NCBI GenBank assembly: GCA_030038885.1
Contig: JASHQY010000148.1
Location: 1 to 11,535 of the forward strand
DNA length: 11,535 nt
Direction of reading: 5' to 3'
From: Thermoplasmata archaeon
GTDB lineage: Archaea > Thermoplasmatota > Thermoplasmata > Lutacidiplasmatales > UBA184
Made by a program: the position numbers and the translations under genes. This document shows, in pieces, positions 1 through 7,059 of the stretch (positions within the stretch are counted from its first letter, which is position 1; every line of letters starts with the position of its first letter). Under the pieces are notes generated by a model. That model was given only the letters and a program-made list of their open reading frames with translations. It was not told where the DNA came from and did no database searches.

Positions 1-31
1 TGCCTACCCGGGCGGCGGGGGTGTTCTCGAG

Positions 32-1048
32 GTGGGGTCGGACCTGACAACGGCCCTCGGGGTCTCGGGAGCGCCGGGAACGAAGGTCTCCGGCTACCTC
101 CCGGTCGCCGAGCATCCGGACGGATCGCCCGAGAACCTCCCGTTCGTCGTGGTCAACGGCCAGAAGGACGGCCCCTGCCTCTGGCTCACGGGATGCGAGC
201 ACGGCGACGAGGTCCTCGCCGCCGCCGCGATCGTCGAGTTCGTGAGCCAGCTCGACCCGAAGAAGGTCGCCGGTCGGGTCGTGGCGCTCCCGGTGCTGGC
301 GAGCACCGCGTTCAACATCAAGCATCGGTTCAGTCCGATCGACAGCTACGACTTCAGCCGGGCCTGGCCCGGGTTCAAGAACGGCTGGCTCTCCCAGCAG
401 GTCGCCTCCCGCCTCTTCGACCTCATGGTCGAACACGCGGACTGGGTCGTCAACGTCCACAACGGCCTGCCGGCCCGTCTCATGCCGACGCCGTACATCA
501 TCGTGAACTACGACCGGGACGAGCAGTGGACGAAGACCTTCCAGGGGTTCACCGAGTCCTTCCTTCTGGAGAACGTCGTCCACTGGAAGGGGAAGTCCCT
601 CGAACGCGGCGCGCGCACCTCCACAATGATGGCCGCGCTCCTCGCGGCCAACGTCCCGAGCGTCGTGCCCGAGCTCGGCCCGGACACGCGGGAGGGGATC
701 GCCGTCGCCCTCCGCAGCTTCACGAACGCCTTCCGATTCCTCGGCATGCTCCCCGGCAAGGCCGAGCGTCTCGACCACTATCGCGCGCTGCCGGACGTGG
801 TGCACATCTTCCCGACGCGCGGGGGTCTGTTCAAACCGTTCGTCCGGCTGAACGAGGAGGTCCGGGAGGGCCAGAAGCTCGCGTCCATCCGCAACTTCTC
901 GGGCGAGATCACGGAGGAGCTGATCGCTCCGGCGCGCGGGGTCATCATCGCGCAGTGGCTCCTCCCGATGATCGGGAGCGGGGACTTCGCGGCCTTCGAG
1001 CTCGCGACGTTCGACGAGTTCAAGCGCAGCTGGCCCGGCGAGCGGTAG
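32..1048 (+). CDS. M14-family zinc hydrolase, succinylglutamate desuccinylase/aspartoacylase-like
   Basis: Predicted cytoplasmic zinc-dependent amide hydrolase of the AstE/AspA branch of the M14 carboxypeptidase clan, which releases acyl groups from N-acyl amino acids or related amides. In 338 residues the sequence shows a GCEHGDE zinc motif (ligands H57 and E60), a third candidate ligand H143 in NVHNG, and the likely catalytic glutamate E214 in VVPELG. D107-FSRAWPG matches the family's DLNRxFPG substrate-binding segment, with R110 kept and the usual Asn replaced by Ser. A C-terminal beta domain around residues 265-325 (GGLF to APARGV) is typical. No signal peptide or membrane segment is seen. 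The start chosen is GTG at 32, preceded by a weak GGGGGTG, but the frame has no stop back to base 2, so the true start may lie outside the window. It converges with the transporter permease gene. The exact substrate cannot be read from sequence. Confidence 0.85.
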   Translation: MGSDLTTALGVSGAPGTKVSGYLPVAEHPDGSPENLPFVVVNGQKDGPCLWLTGCEHGDEVLAAAAIVEFVSQLDPKKVAGRVVALPVLASTAFNIKHRFSPIDSYDFSRAWPGFKNGWLSQQVASRLFDLMVEHADWVVNVHNGLPARLMPTPYIIVNYDRDEQWTKTFQGFTESFLLENVVHWKGKSLERGARTSTMMAALLAANVPSVVPELGPDTREGIAVALRSFTNAFRFLGMLPGKAERLDHYRALPDVVHIFPTRGGLFKPFVRLNEEVREGQKLASIRNFSGEITEELIAPARGVIIAQWLLPMIGSGDFAAFELATFDEFKRSWPGER

Positions 1049-1098
1049 GCCGCGTTCCCCCTCGGTGCCCTGGGGAGTCCGCGGGTGTCCCCGTCCGA

Positions 1099-1132
1099 GG
1101 AGGGCCGGAACCGGGGTCCGGTTCAGCCCTCC
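1099..1132. terminator. GC-rich hairpin between convergent genes (possible terminator)
   Basis: An outer stem GGAGGGC (1099-1105) pairs with GCCCTCC (1126-1132). After a small 2-versus-1 internal bulge, an inner perfect stem GAACCGG (1108-1114) pairs with CCGGTTC (1118-1124) across a GGT loop. It covers the last codons and stop of the minus-strand permease and lies 50 bases past the plus-strand hydrolase stop, so it could act on either convergent transcript. No T-run follows on either strand, and archaeal termination normally relies on U-tracts, so a processing or 3'-end stability role is as likely as termination. Confidence 0.4.
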
Positions 1133-2103
1133 ACCTGCCCGTACCGCAGCCGAGGATCGATCATCACGCACACGATGTCCGTCACGAGGGCCACGATGAC
1201 GACGAGCAGCGACGCGACGAGGAAGATGCCGAGCAGCACCGGATAGTCCCGCCCCACGGCCGAGTCGAACAGCAGGATGCCGAGCCCCGGCCAGGCGAAC
1301 ACCACTTCGATGAGCACCGCGCCCGTGAGCGAGTACCCGATCCAGAGGCCGGCGAGCGTGATGACCGGCAGCGAGGCGTTCTTGAGGATGTACCGCGAGA
1401 AGGTCGAGGTCTTCTCGAGCCCCGCGGCCTGGAGCGTGCGGGGGAAGTCCTCCTCCAGCGTGCTCGCGACGCTCGTCCGCGTGAGCTGGTAGAACTGGGG
1501 CATGTAGAAGACGATCATGCACGTCAGCGGGAGGACCATGTGGGTGGCGACGTCCAGCACGTAGGCGAGTCCCGCCCCGGGATACACCGGGTACACGATG
1601 CCGGCGATCGGCAACAGGTCGAGGCGGATCGAAAACACCGCCACGAGCATGACAGCGAGCCAGAAGACCGGGATCGAGTAGAGCGTCAGGGTCGTGACCG
1701 AGAGACCCCGGTCGAGCCACGAGCCGCGCTTCAGTCCGGCCTTCGTTCCGAGGTAGATCCCCAGCGCGAGGGAGATCGCCCACGCCGGCAGCACCAGCAG
1801 GAGGGTCGCGCCCACCCGCTCGCCGACGACCTGGAACACCGGCTCGCGGGAGAGCACCGACGTCCCCAGGTTCCCGTGGAGCAGGTTCCAGAGGTAGATG
1901 AAATACTGGTCGATCAGCGGCTTGTTGAGGCCGAACTGCTGCTCGACGCTCCGGATGTACGCCGGGTTCGCCGTGGGGCCCGCGAGGATGAGCGCCGGGT
2001 TTCCCGGCGCGAGGTGGATGATCAGGAACTCGATCGTGACGATCGCGAGGAGGACGGGGACCACCTGCAGGAGCCGGACGGCGATGTACCGGCTCAGCAG
2101 CAT
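1123..2103 (-). CDS. dppB: Peptide/nickel-type ABC transporter permease, DppB family
   Basis: Membrane permease subunit of a family-5 (dipeptide/oligopeptide/nickel-type) ABC importer; 326 residues, the usual length for DppB/OppB. It starts MLLSRYIAVRLLQ and has about six hydrophobic segments (roughly residues 9-31, 98-120, 137-158, 186-205, 246-268 and 289-313). The ATPase-coupling EAA loop is at about 217-245 (LQAAGL), and the C-terminus ends in the family hallmark DPRLRYG (316-322). Two segments typical of this family, APGNP (32-36) and FGLNKP (57-62), follow the first helix. The ATG at 2103 is preceded on the minus strand by GAGGGCGGG, a plausible ribosome site. It lies 47 bases behind the binding-protein gene and probably shares its transcript. 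Its partner permease is encoded on the opposite strand from 4106. The dpp name reflects family, not a proven substrate. Confidence 0.93.
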   Translation of the reverse strand: MLLSRYIAVRLLQVVPVLLAIVTIEFLIIHLAPGNPALILAGPTANPAYIRSVEQQFGLNKPLIDQYFIYLWNLLHGNLGTSVLSREPVFQVVGERVGATLLLVLPAWAISLALGIYLGTKAGLKRGSWLDRGLSVTTLTLYSIPVFWLAVMLVAVFSIRLDLLPIAGIVYPVYPGAGLAYVLDVATHMVLPLTCMIVFYMPQFYQLTRTSVASTLEEDFPRTLQAAGLEKTSTFSRYILKNASLPVITLAGLWIGYSLTGAVLIEVVFAWPGLGILLFDSAVGRDYPVLLGIFLVASLLVVIVALVTDIVCVMIDPRLRYGQVEG

Positions 2104-2150
2104 GGTCCCGCCCTCATGACCCTACGTCACGCGGGCGACACTGCGATTGG

Positions 2151-3923
2151 CTATTTGCCCGTTCCCGGACCCGGGGGAGGGGATCCTGCGGACGCCGCGG
2201 CGTCCCGGCGATCCTCCTCCGCCTCGGTCTTCTTCTTTCGGCTGCGCCGGTAGAACACGACCCCCACGATCGCCACGATGATCACCACGATCACCGCGAT
2301 CGCGATGATCTGGCTCTCCGAGAGGCCGCTCGAGGAGCTGCCCGAGATGAGCTGGGCCTGCGAGAGATCCCAGCGGTCGGTCCCGAGCTGGGGACCCAGG
2401 TCCTTCACCATGCCCTTCTGCCAGATGTTGATGTCCTCGATGTTCGTGAGGGGAAGCACCGGGACCTGGTTCGCGAGGATCCCCTGGATCGCGTTGTAGT
2501 CCGCCTGCCGCTGAGCGACATCGGTCGTCTGCTCCGCGGCGATGAACAGGTTGTTCATCGTCGTGTTGTTGAAGAACGTCGCTCCGCTCTCCCCCTCGTG
2601 GACCGGGTCGAGCCAGGGCCACATCAGGTCGGGGTCGGGGCCGATCTGCGACGCCCGGATCGCCATCTGGTAGTCGCCGTCCGTCTGGACCTTCGTGAAC
2701 CAGGTCGCGTAGTCGCCGGACCAGAACACCACGTTCACCCCGATCTGGGCGAGCTGCGCCTGGATCACCTCGGATTCCACGTCGTTGCCGAAGAGGGGAT
2801 TGTACGCCAGCTGGAACGTGACGCGCGTCCCGTTGGCGGCCGGCGTGTAGCCGAGCGAGTTTAGCAGGTTCTCCGCCTCGGTCGGGTCGTACGGGATCTG
2901 GGCGCTGGAGTTGAACCAGGGTCCCTCGAGATAGAACCCGTACATCGCGCCCGCGTAACCGAAGTAGGCCTTCTGCACGAGCTGGGTCCGGTTGATCCCG
3001 TAGGCGATCGCCTGGCGGAACGTCGCGTTGTTGAACGGGGCCGCCTGGGTGTTGAACAGGACCCACGTGACGACGCCTCCCGTGGGGTTCGAGACCTCGA
3101 GCGAAGTGTCGTTCGCGATCTGCGGCATCTGCGAGTAGTCGATCGGGTTGTCGAATGTGTCCAGGTACTGGATGCTGCCCTGCTCGAGCTCCTGCACGGC
3201 CGTCCCGACATCGGGAACGATCAGAATGATGACCGTCTGGATCGAGGGCTCGCCGCCCCAGTAGTTCGGGTTGGCCTTCAGCACGATGTTCTGCCCGGAC
3301 AGGTGGCTCACGTACTCGTAGGGCCCCGTCCCGATGGGCGCCTGGTTGTACGGGTTCGTCGTGATGTTGGTGCCCTCGTACAGATGCGCGGGGAGGATGT
3401 TGAGCCCGAAGTCGGACCCGAAGGCGAAGAGGGAGAGCCAGCCCGCGTCCGGGGCGCTCAGGACGAAGCTCACGTTGTAGGGATCGTCGGCGTACACGTG
3501 GGTCACGCCGACCAGATAATCGATGTACCAGGCGGGGAGCGACATCGCCGTGTCCATGGTGTACACGACGTCGTTGGCCGTGAAGGGCTGGCCGTCCTGC
3601 CACTTGACACCGACTCGAAGATGGAAGGTATAATTCAGGCCGTCGGGGGAAATCGTCCAACTCTGGGCGAGCTGCGGGACCACGGTGGTCCCGTTATAGC
3701 TCAGATGCACGAGCTCCTGATACACGTTGTAGTTGACGTAGAAGGAACCGAGCGTGTCGCCGAGCATGTTGTTCAGCACGCCGGGGTCCGACTGCTGGAC
3801 GACGACCAAGGTCGACGAACTCGATGCGCGGGTGTTCGCCGCCGGCATCGCAAGCAGTAGCGAAAGTACTAGGGACGTGCCTATGGCCAAAATCAGAACC
3901 CGGTTCCTCGCCGACGGTACCAT
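2151..3923 (-). CDS. Membrane-anchored family-5 extracellular solute-binding protein (peptide-type)
   Basis: Extracellular binding protein that captures the substrate and delivers it to the adjacent permeases. In 590 residues it has a Sec signal (MVPSARNR then a hydrophobic core at 9-28, cleavage perhaps near residues 33-34), no lipobox cysteine, then the SBP_bac_5 fold. Family landmarks are the VPQLAQSW, DGLNYTFHLR and VKWQDGQPFTANDVVY segments (82-121) and IGTGPYEYV (197-205). After a Ser/Gly linker (about 528-534) comes one transmembrane helix (538-558), then a basic RRSRKKK stop-transfer and a Pro/Ala-rich tail. Eleven N-glycosylation sequons lie in the exposed domain. The anchor layout is typical of archaea. 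The open frame reaches 4103, but ATG 3923 is preferred because the signal peptide begins there and a TATA-like box lies 27 bases upstream. First gene of a unit with dppB. Ligand unknown: peptides are the family default, but cyclic amides are possible given the neighbours. Confidence 0.93.
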   Translation of the reverse strand: MVPSARNRVLILAIGTSLVLSLLLAMPAANTRASSSSTLVVVQQSDPGVLNNMLGDTLGSFYVNYNVYQELVHLSYNGTTVVPQLAQSWTISPDGLNYTFHLRVGVKWQDGQPFTANDVVYTMDTAMSLPAWYIDYLVGVTHVYADDPYNVSFVLSAPDAGWLSLFAFGSDFGLNILPAHLYEGTNITTNPYNQAPIGTGPYEYVSHLSGQNIVLKANPNYWGGEPSIQTVIILIVPDVGTAVQELEQGSIQYLDTFDNPIDYSQMPQIANDTSLEVSNPTGGVVTWVLFNTQAAPFNNATFRQAIAYGINRTQLVQKAYFGYAGAMYGFYLEGPWFNSSAQIPYDPTEAENLLNSLGYTPAANGTRVTFQLAYNPLFGNDVESEVIQAQLAQIGVNVVFWSGDYATWFTKVQTDGDYQMAIRASQIGPDPDLMWPWLDPVHEGESGATFFNNTTMNNLFIAAEQTTDVAQRQADYNAIQGILANQVPVLPLTNIEDINIWQKGMVKDLGPQLGTDRWDLSQAQLISGSSSSGLSESQIIAIAVIVVIIVAIVGVVFYRRSRKKKTEAEEDRRDAAASAGSPPPGPGTGK

Positions 3924-3943
3924 GGCGCCGGGCAAGTCGGCCG

Positions 3944-3956
3944 CCCTAATAAACCT
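3944..3956 (-). promoter_or_regulatory. TATA-like archaeal promoter of the binding protein-dppB unit
   Basis: On the minus strand the sequence reads GGTTTATTAGGG; the AT core TTTATTA occupies 3947-3953 in an otherwise GC-rich setting. Its centre is 27 bases upstream of the chosen ATG at 3923, the spacing expected between a TATA box and the transcription start in archaea. The mRNA is therefore predicted to be leaderless or nearly so. No Shine-Dalgarno sequence is evident before this ATG. Confidence 0.6.
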
Positions 3957-4006
3957 AGCCAAATTCTGACGGACCCCCCGGAAATTGCGCACTATCGACA
4001 TTCGCG

Positions 4007-4031
4007 CTAGTTGGTACAAAGTGCCCACTAG
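4007..4031. promoter_or_regulatory. Imperfect inverted repeat, candidate regulator binding site
   Basis: CTAGTTGG (4007-4014) and CCCACTAG (4024-4031) are inverted repeats matching at 7 of 8 positions with a 9-base spacer. The element lies midway in the 182-base divergent promoter region, about 43 bases upstream of the dppC TATA-like box and 54 bases upstream of the binding-protein box. That position suits a dimeric regulator controlling both halves of the transporter. No regulator gene is in the window, and a repeat of this quality can occur by chance. Confidence 0.3.
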
Positions 4032-4065
4032 GGGTTTTCTGGATTGCACTAATCGGACCGTCGAC

Positions 4066-4079
4066 ACAAAGCGTTTATC
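4066..4079 (+). promoter_or_regulatory. TATA-like archaeal promoter with A-rich BRE of the dppC-dppD-dppF unit
   Basis: ACAAAGCG followed by TTTATC gives an A-rich element resembling a TFB recognition element next to a TATA-like core at 4074-4079. The core centre lies about 30 bases before the GTG start at 4106, predicting a transcript starting only a few bases upstream of the start codon. No Shine-Dalgarno motif precedes that GTG, consistent with leaderless initiation. Confidence 0.55.
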
Positions 4080-4105
4080 GCGAAGGCCGTTGACGCGTCC
4101 CAATC

Positions 4106-5011
4106 GTGCACGCGGCCGAGGGTTATCGTCGCACTCGCGAGATCGTCGCGTGGGTCCGGACGTCGTGGCGCCGGTTCCGCGCGTCGCGGCTCGCGCTCTT
4201 CGGGCTCGGGATCGTCGGGTTCTTCGCGGTGCTCGCGTTGTTTCCCGACCAGATCGCGCCGTACTCCCCGTCGACGATCAACTTTCAGTCGCTGTTGGCC
4301 CCCTCGTGGACGCACCTCTTCGGCACCGACACTCTCGGCCGGGACGAGCTCAGCCGCGTGATCTGGGGGGCCCGTGTGTCGATCGTCTTCGGGCTCGTCG
4401 CGGCGGCCATCTCCCTGCTGCTCGGCTCGACGCTGGGCCTTCTCGCGGGGTACTTCGGCGGATGGGTGGATCATGTGCTCTCCCGCTTCTTCGAGATCGT
4501 CCTGATGATCCCGGCGTTCTTCCTGCTGGTGATGGTGGTCGCGGTGTTCGGGAACAACATCGACTTCGAGATCCTGATCGTCGGCATCACGATCTGGCCG
4601 GCCAACGCCCGCATCATGCGGTCTACGGTGCTCACGCTCCGGGAACGCAAGTACGTCCGGGCGGCCGTGGCCACCGGCGCCTCGCGGAGCCGGGTGATCC
4701 TCCGTCACATCCTCCCCAACGCGATCCAGCCGGTCATTGCCAACACCAACCTCCAGGTCGGGCAGGCCATCCTCTTCGAGGCCGGGATGGCGTTCCTCGG
4801 GCTGAGCGATCCGAACGTCATCAGCTGGGGGGAGATGGTGAATCTGGGCGTGTACCATCTCACCGACGCGTGGTGGCTCGCGTTCTTCCCGGGACTGGCC
4901 CTGACCCTGCTCATCCTCGGGTTCAACCTGATGGGCGACGGGATCGCATCGGTGTTCGGGCGGACGAACGCGGCCTCCCTGCTGCCGCTCGAGGGGAGTG
5001 AGTCGCGATGA
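4106..5011 (+). CDS. dppC: Peptide/nickel-type ABC transporter permease, DppC family
   Basis: Second permease of the importer, forming the channel with the DppB-type subunit encoded at 1123-2103; 301 residues, normal for the family. The N-terminus has the usual basic cytoplasmic segment (WRRFRASRLA) before the first helix (about 29-46). HLFGTDTLGRD (70-80) and SRVIWGARVS (83-92) are DppC/OppC signatures. Further helices lie at roughly 93-116, 128-148, 154-166, 214-232 and 259-281. The EAA coupling loop is around 183-208 (YVRAAVATGAS), and the C-terminal GFNLMGDGI (272-280) is conserved. The GTG start is supported by the TATA-like box 30 bases upstream and by agreement with the family N-terminus. 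The 3' end overlaps the next gene in an ATGA, implying translational coupling. Inner-membrane location; substrate unknown. Confidence 0.94.
   Translation: MHAAEGYRRTREIVAWVRTSWRRFRASRLALFGLGIVGFFAVLALFPDQIAPYSPSTINFQSLLAPSWTHLFGTDTLGRDELSRVIWGARVSIVFGLVAAAISLLLGSTLGLLAGYFGGWVDHVLSRFFEIVLMIPAFFLLVMVVAVFGNNIDFEILIVGITIWPANARIMRSTVLTLRERKYVRAAVATGASRSRVILRHILPNAIQPVIANTNLQVGQAILFEAGMAFLGLSDPNVISWGEMVNLGVYHLTDAWWLAFFPGLALTLLILGFNLMGDGIASVFGRTNAASLLPLEGSESR
4991..4998 (+). promoter_or_regulatory. Ribosome binding site for dppD
   Basis: GAGGGGAG lies inside the end of dppC, 9 bases before the ATG at 5008. It supports that start for the overlapping gene and shows that internal genes of this unit use Shine-Dalgarno initiation, unlike the first gene. 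Confidence 0.6.
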
Positions 5012-5967
5012 TCCTCGACATCCGGGACCTCTCGCTCGAGTACCGCCGGGTGGGGTTGCCGCCCGTGCGGGCGCTCAACCACGTCAGCCTGTCGGTCACC
5101 GAGGGCGAGGCGCTCGGCATCGTCGGCGAATCCGGGTGCGGAAAATCGTCGCTGGCCCACTCGATCATCCGCTCGCTCCCCGCCGGGACCCGGATCCTGA
5201 ACGGCGAGATCCGGTTCGAGGGCCGGGACCTGCTCGCGCTGAACGACCGGCGGATGCGGAACGTTCGATGGTCGAAGATCGCCGTCGTGTTCCAGAGCTC
5301 GATGAACTCGTTCTCACCGGTCCATCGGATCGCCAGCCAGCTGGCGGCCGTCCACATGGTGCACCTGCAGTCGGACAAGAAGACCGCCCTCCGCGCGGCC
5401 GAAAAGGCCCTGCTCGCGTTTGGCCTCCCGTCCGACCAGCTCCGGGCGTACCCGCACGAGCTGTCCGGCGGCATGCGCCAGCGCGCGGCGATCGCGCTGG
5501 CGCTGCTCCTGGATCCCAAGGTCCTGATCGCCGACGAGCCGACGACGGCGCTGGACGTGGTGATCCAGGACCAGGTGCTCAAGATGATCGAGACCTGGCA
5601 GCACGAGTACGGTCGGACGGTTATCTTCGTTTCCCACGACGTGGCCGTGGTCTCCGAGATCTGCGACCGGATCGTCGTGATGTACGCGGGCGAGATCGCC
5701 GAGGTCGGTCCGAAGTCGGCGGTCGTGCACTCCCCCCAGCACCCGTACACCGACGCCCTGCTCCGGTGCGTCCCCTCGCTCCACGCGAAGAACTCCCGCC
5801 TCGAGACGCTGTCCGGCAGTCCCCCGGACCTCAGCATCGTCACTCCGGGCTGCCCGTTCCGGCCCCGCTGCGCGGTCGCGTTCGACGCGTGCGCGACGAC
5901 CGCGCCGGAGCTGTACCCGACGGGTCCCGATCACTCGGCGCGATGCCTCCTGCGGCGGGGGAGCTGA
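5008..5967 (+). CDS. dppD: Peptide-type ABC transporter ATPase, DppD family, with C-terminal Cys motif
   Basis: Cytoplasmic ATPase that powers the importer as a heterodimer with the DppF-type subunit encoded next. In 319 residues it has Walker A GESGCGKS (40-47), Q-loop Q96, signature LSGGMRQ (152-158), Walker B ending IADEP with D176 and E177, and switch H210, so it appears catalytically intact. The C-terminal oligopeptide-transport domain follows (HPYTDALLRCVPS, 245-257) and carries four cysteines, C282, C288, C295 and C313, spaced CX5CX6CX17C. That pattern is common in this ATPase group, and an iron-sulfur cluster has been reported in the DppD subunit of a mycobacterial importer (from memory). 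The start is fixed by the ATGA overlap with dppC and the upstream GAGGGGAG. The gene ends immediately before the ATG of dppF. Confidence 0.94.
   Translation: MILDIRDLSLEYRRVGLPPVRALNHVSLSVTEGEALGIVGESGCGKSSLAHSIIRSLPAGTRILNGEIRFEGRDLLALNDRRMRNVRWSKIAVVFQSSMNSFSPVHRIASQLAAVHMVHLQSDKKTALRAAEKALLAFGLPSDQLRAYPHELSGGMRQRAAIALALLLDPKVLIADEPTTALDVVIQDQVLKMIETWQHEYGRTVIFVSHDVAVVSEICDRIVVMYAGEIAEVGPKSAVVHSPQHPYTDALLRCVPSLHAKNSRLETLSGSPPDLSIVTPGCPFRPRCAVAFDACATTAPELYPTGPDHSARCLLRRGS
5956..5962 (+). promoter_or_regulatory. Ribosome binding site for dppF
   Basis: A GGGGGAG run at the end of dppD lies 5 bases before ATG 5968. It supports that start, which directly follows the dppD stop with no intervening base. 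Confidence 0.55.
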
Positions 5968-7059
5968 ATGCTCGCCTCGGGTTCCGGTCCGCTCGTCCGG
6001 GCCGAAGCGCTCCGGAAGCAGTTCGCGCTGCAGTCGGGGATCCAGGACTCCCTGTTCGGGGGGCGCGCACGCATCGTGAAGGCCGTCGACGGCATCGACC
6101 TCACGATCGGGCGCGGCGAGATCGTGAGCCTCGTCGGGGAAAGCGGCAGCGGCAAGACGACGTTGGGGGAGATCGTCGCGCTGCTCCAGAGCCCCACCTC
6201 CGGGCGCATCCTGTTCCAAGGGACCGAGGTCACCCGGCTCGGTGCCCGCGCGCTGCGCCGGCTCCGGCCGCACGTGCAGGTGATCTTCCAGGACCCGTTC
6301 GACTCGCTCGACCCGCGGCTCACGGTGTTCCGGACGGTGGCCGAACCGCTGCAGGTGGCCGGCAACGTCTCGAAGCGGGATCTCTACTCCCGCGTGGTCG
6401 CGATGCTGACCGAGGCGGGACTGACGCCGGCCGAGCCGTTCCTCTACCGGTATCCGGGAGAGCTCAGCGGCGGGCAGCGCCAGCGCGTCGCGATCGCCCG
6501 GGCGCTGATCCTCCGGCCGGAGTTCGTCGTGGCCGACGAACCGGTCTCGATGCTCGACGCGTCGGTCGCGTCGGGGATCCTGAACCTCATGCTCGACCTG
6601 CGGGCGCGGCACGGCACCGCGTTCCTGTTCATCACGCACGACCTCGGCATCGCCCGCTACGTCGGCGATCGCGTGATGACGATGTACCGGGGCAAGATCG
6701 TCGAGATCGGGCCCGCGGGCGAGCTGGTCGCCGAGCCGCTGCACCCGTACACCCGCCAGCTGATCTCCGCGATCCCCGAGGCCGGCGCGGCGACCAAGCG
6801 CGTCCGGGTGGAGGTCCCTCCCATCGCGCGCGACGCGGAGTTGAACCTCGTCGGCTGCCCGTACCAGCTCCGCTGCGGGTGGGTCATGGACATCTGCCGC
6901 CGCGAGCACCCCCCGCTGCGGGAGCTGCGGCCCCAGCGATGGGTGGCGTGCCACCACTACGACGGGGCTCCGGTCCCGAGCGCGCGGCCGCCCGAGGACG
7001 CACCGGACGGCGCCCCGTCCGCCCCGCCACCCGTGCTCCCGCCGGCCGGCGGCGCTTAG
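5968..7059 (+). CDS. dppF: Peptide-type ABC transporter ATPase, DppF family, with C-terminal Cys motif and Pro/Ala-rich tail
   Basis: Second ATPase of the importer, 363 residues. It has the DppF/OppF-type insertion after the first strand (SGIQDSLFGGR, 23-33), Walker A GESGSGKT (57-64), Q-loop Q108 in IFQDP, FDSLDPR (111-117), signature LSGGQRQ (166-172), Walker B VVADEP with D190 and E191, and switch H224. C297, C303, C310 and C328 repeat the same CX5CX6CX17C spacing seen in the DppD-type partner. Residues 332-363 form a Pro/Ala/Gly-rich tail that looks disordered and lies beyond the usual family end. The start at 5968 abuts the dppD stop and has GGGGGAG upstream. The stop overlaps the stop of the convergent DUF917 gene by 4 bases. 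Last gene of the dppC-dppD-dppF unit. Confidence 0.94.
   Translation: MLASGSGPLVRAEALRKQFALQSGIQDSLFGGRARIVKAVDGIDLTIGRGEIVSLVGESGSGKTTLGEIVALLQSPTSGRILFQGTEVTRLGARALRRLRPHVQVIFQDPFDSLDPRLTVFRTVAEPLQVAGNVSKRDLYSRVVAMLTEAGLTPAEPFLYRYPGELSGGQRQRVAIARALILRPEFVVADEPVSMLDASVASGILNLMLDLRARHGTAFLFITHDLGIARYVGDRVMTMYRGKIVEIGPAGELVAEPLHPYTRQLISAIPEAGAATKRVRVEVPPIARDAELNLVGCPYQLRCGWVMDICRREHPPLRELRPQRWVACHHYDGAPVPSARPPEDAPDGAPSAPPPVLPPAGGA

Noticed and set aside
3..47. A plus-strand frame ending in TGA at 45-47, possibly the tail of an upstream gene
   Set aside because: Only 14 codons are visible, with no recognisable sequence. It could equally be chance, and the hydrolase frame is also open to the left edge.
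193..2253. A 686-residue plus-strand open frame across the hydrolase and the dppB gene
   Set aside because: Low-complexity charged translation that overlaps two well-supported genes on both strands; treated as a composition artefact.
3924..4103. A 60-residue N-terminal extension of the binding protein
   Set aside because: It would run through the TATA-like box and the divergent promoter region and would place the signal peptide internally.
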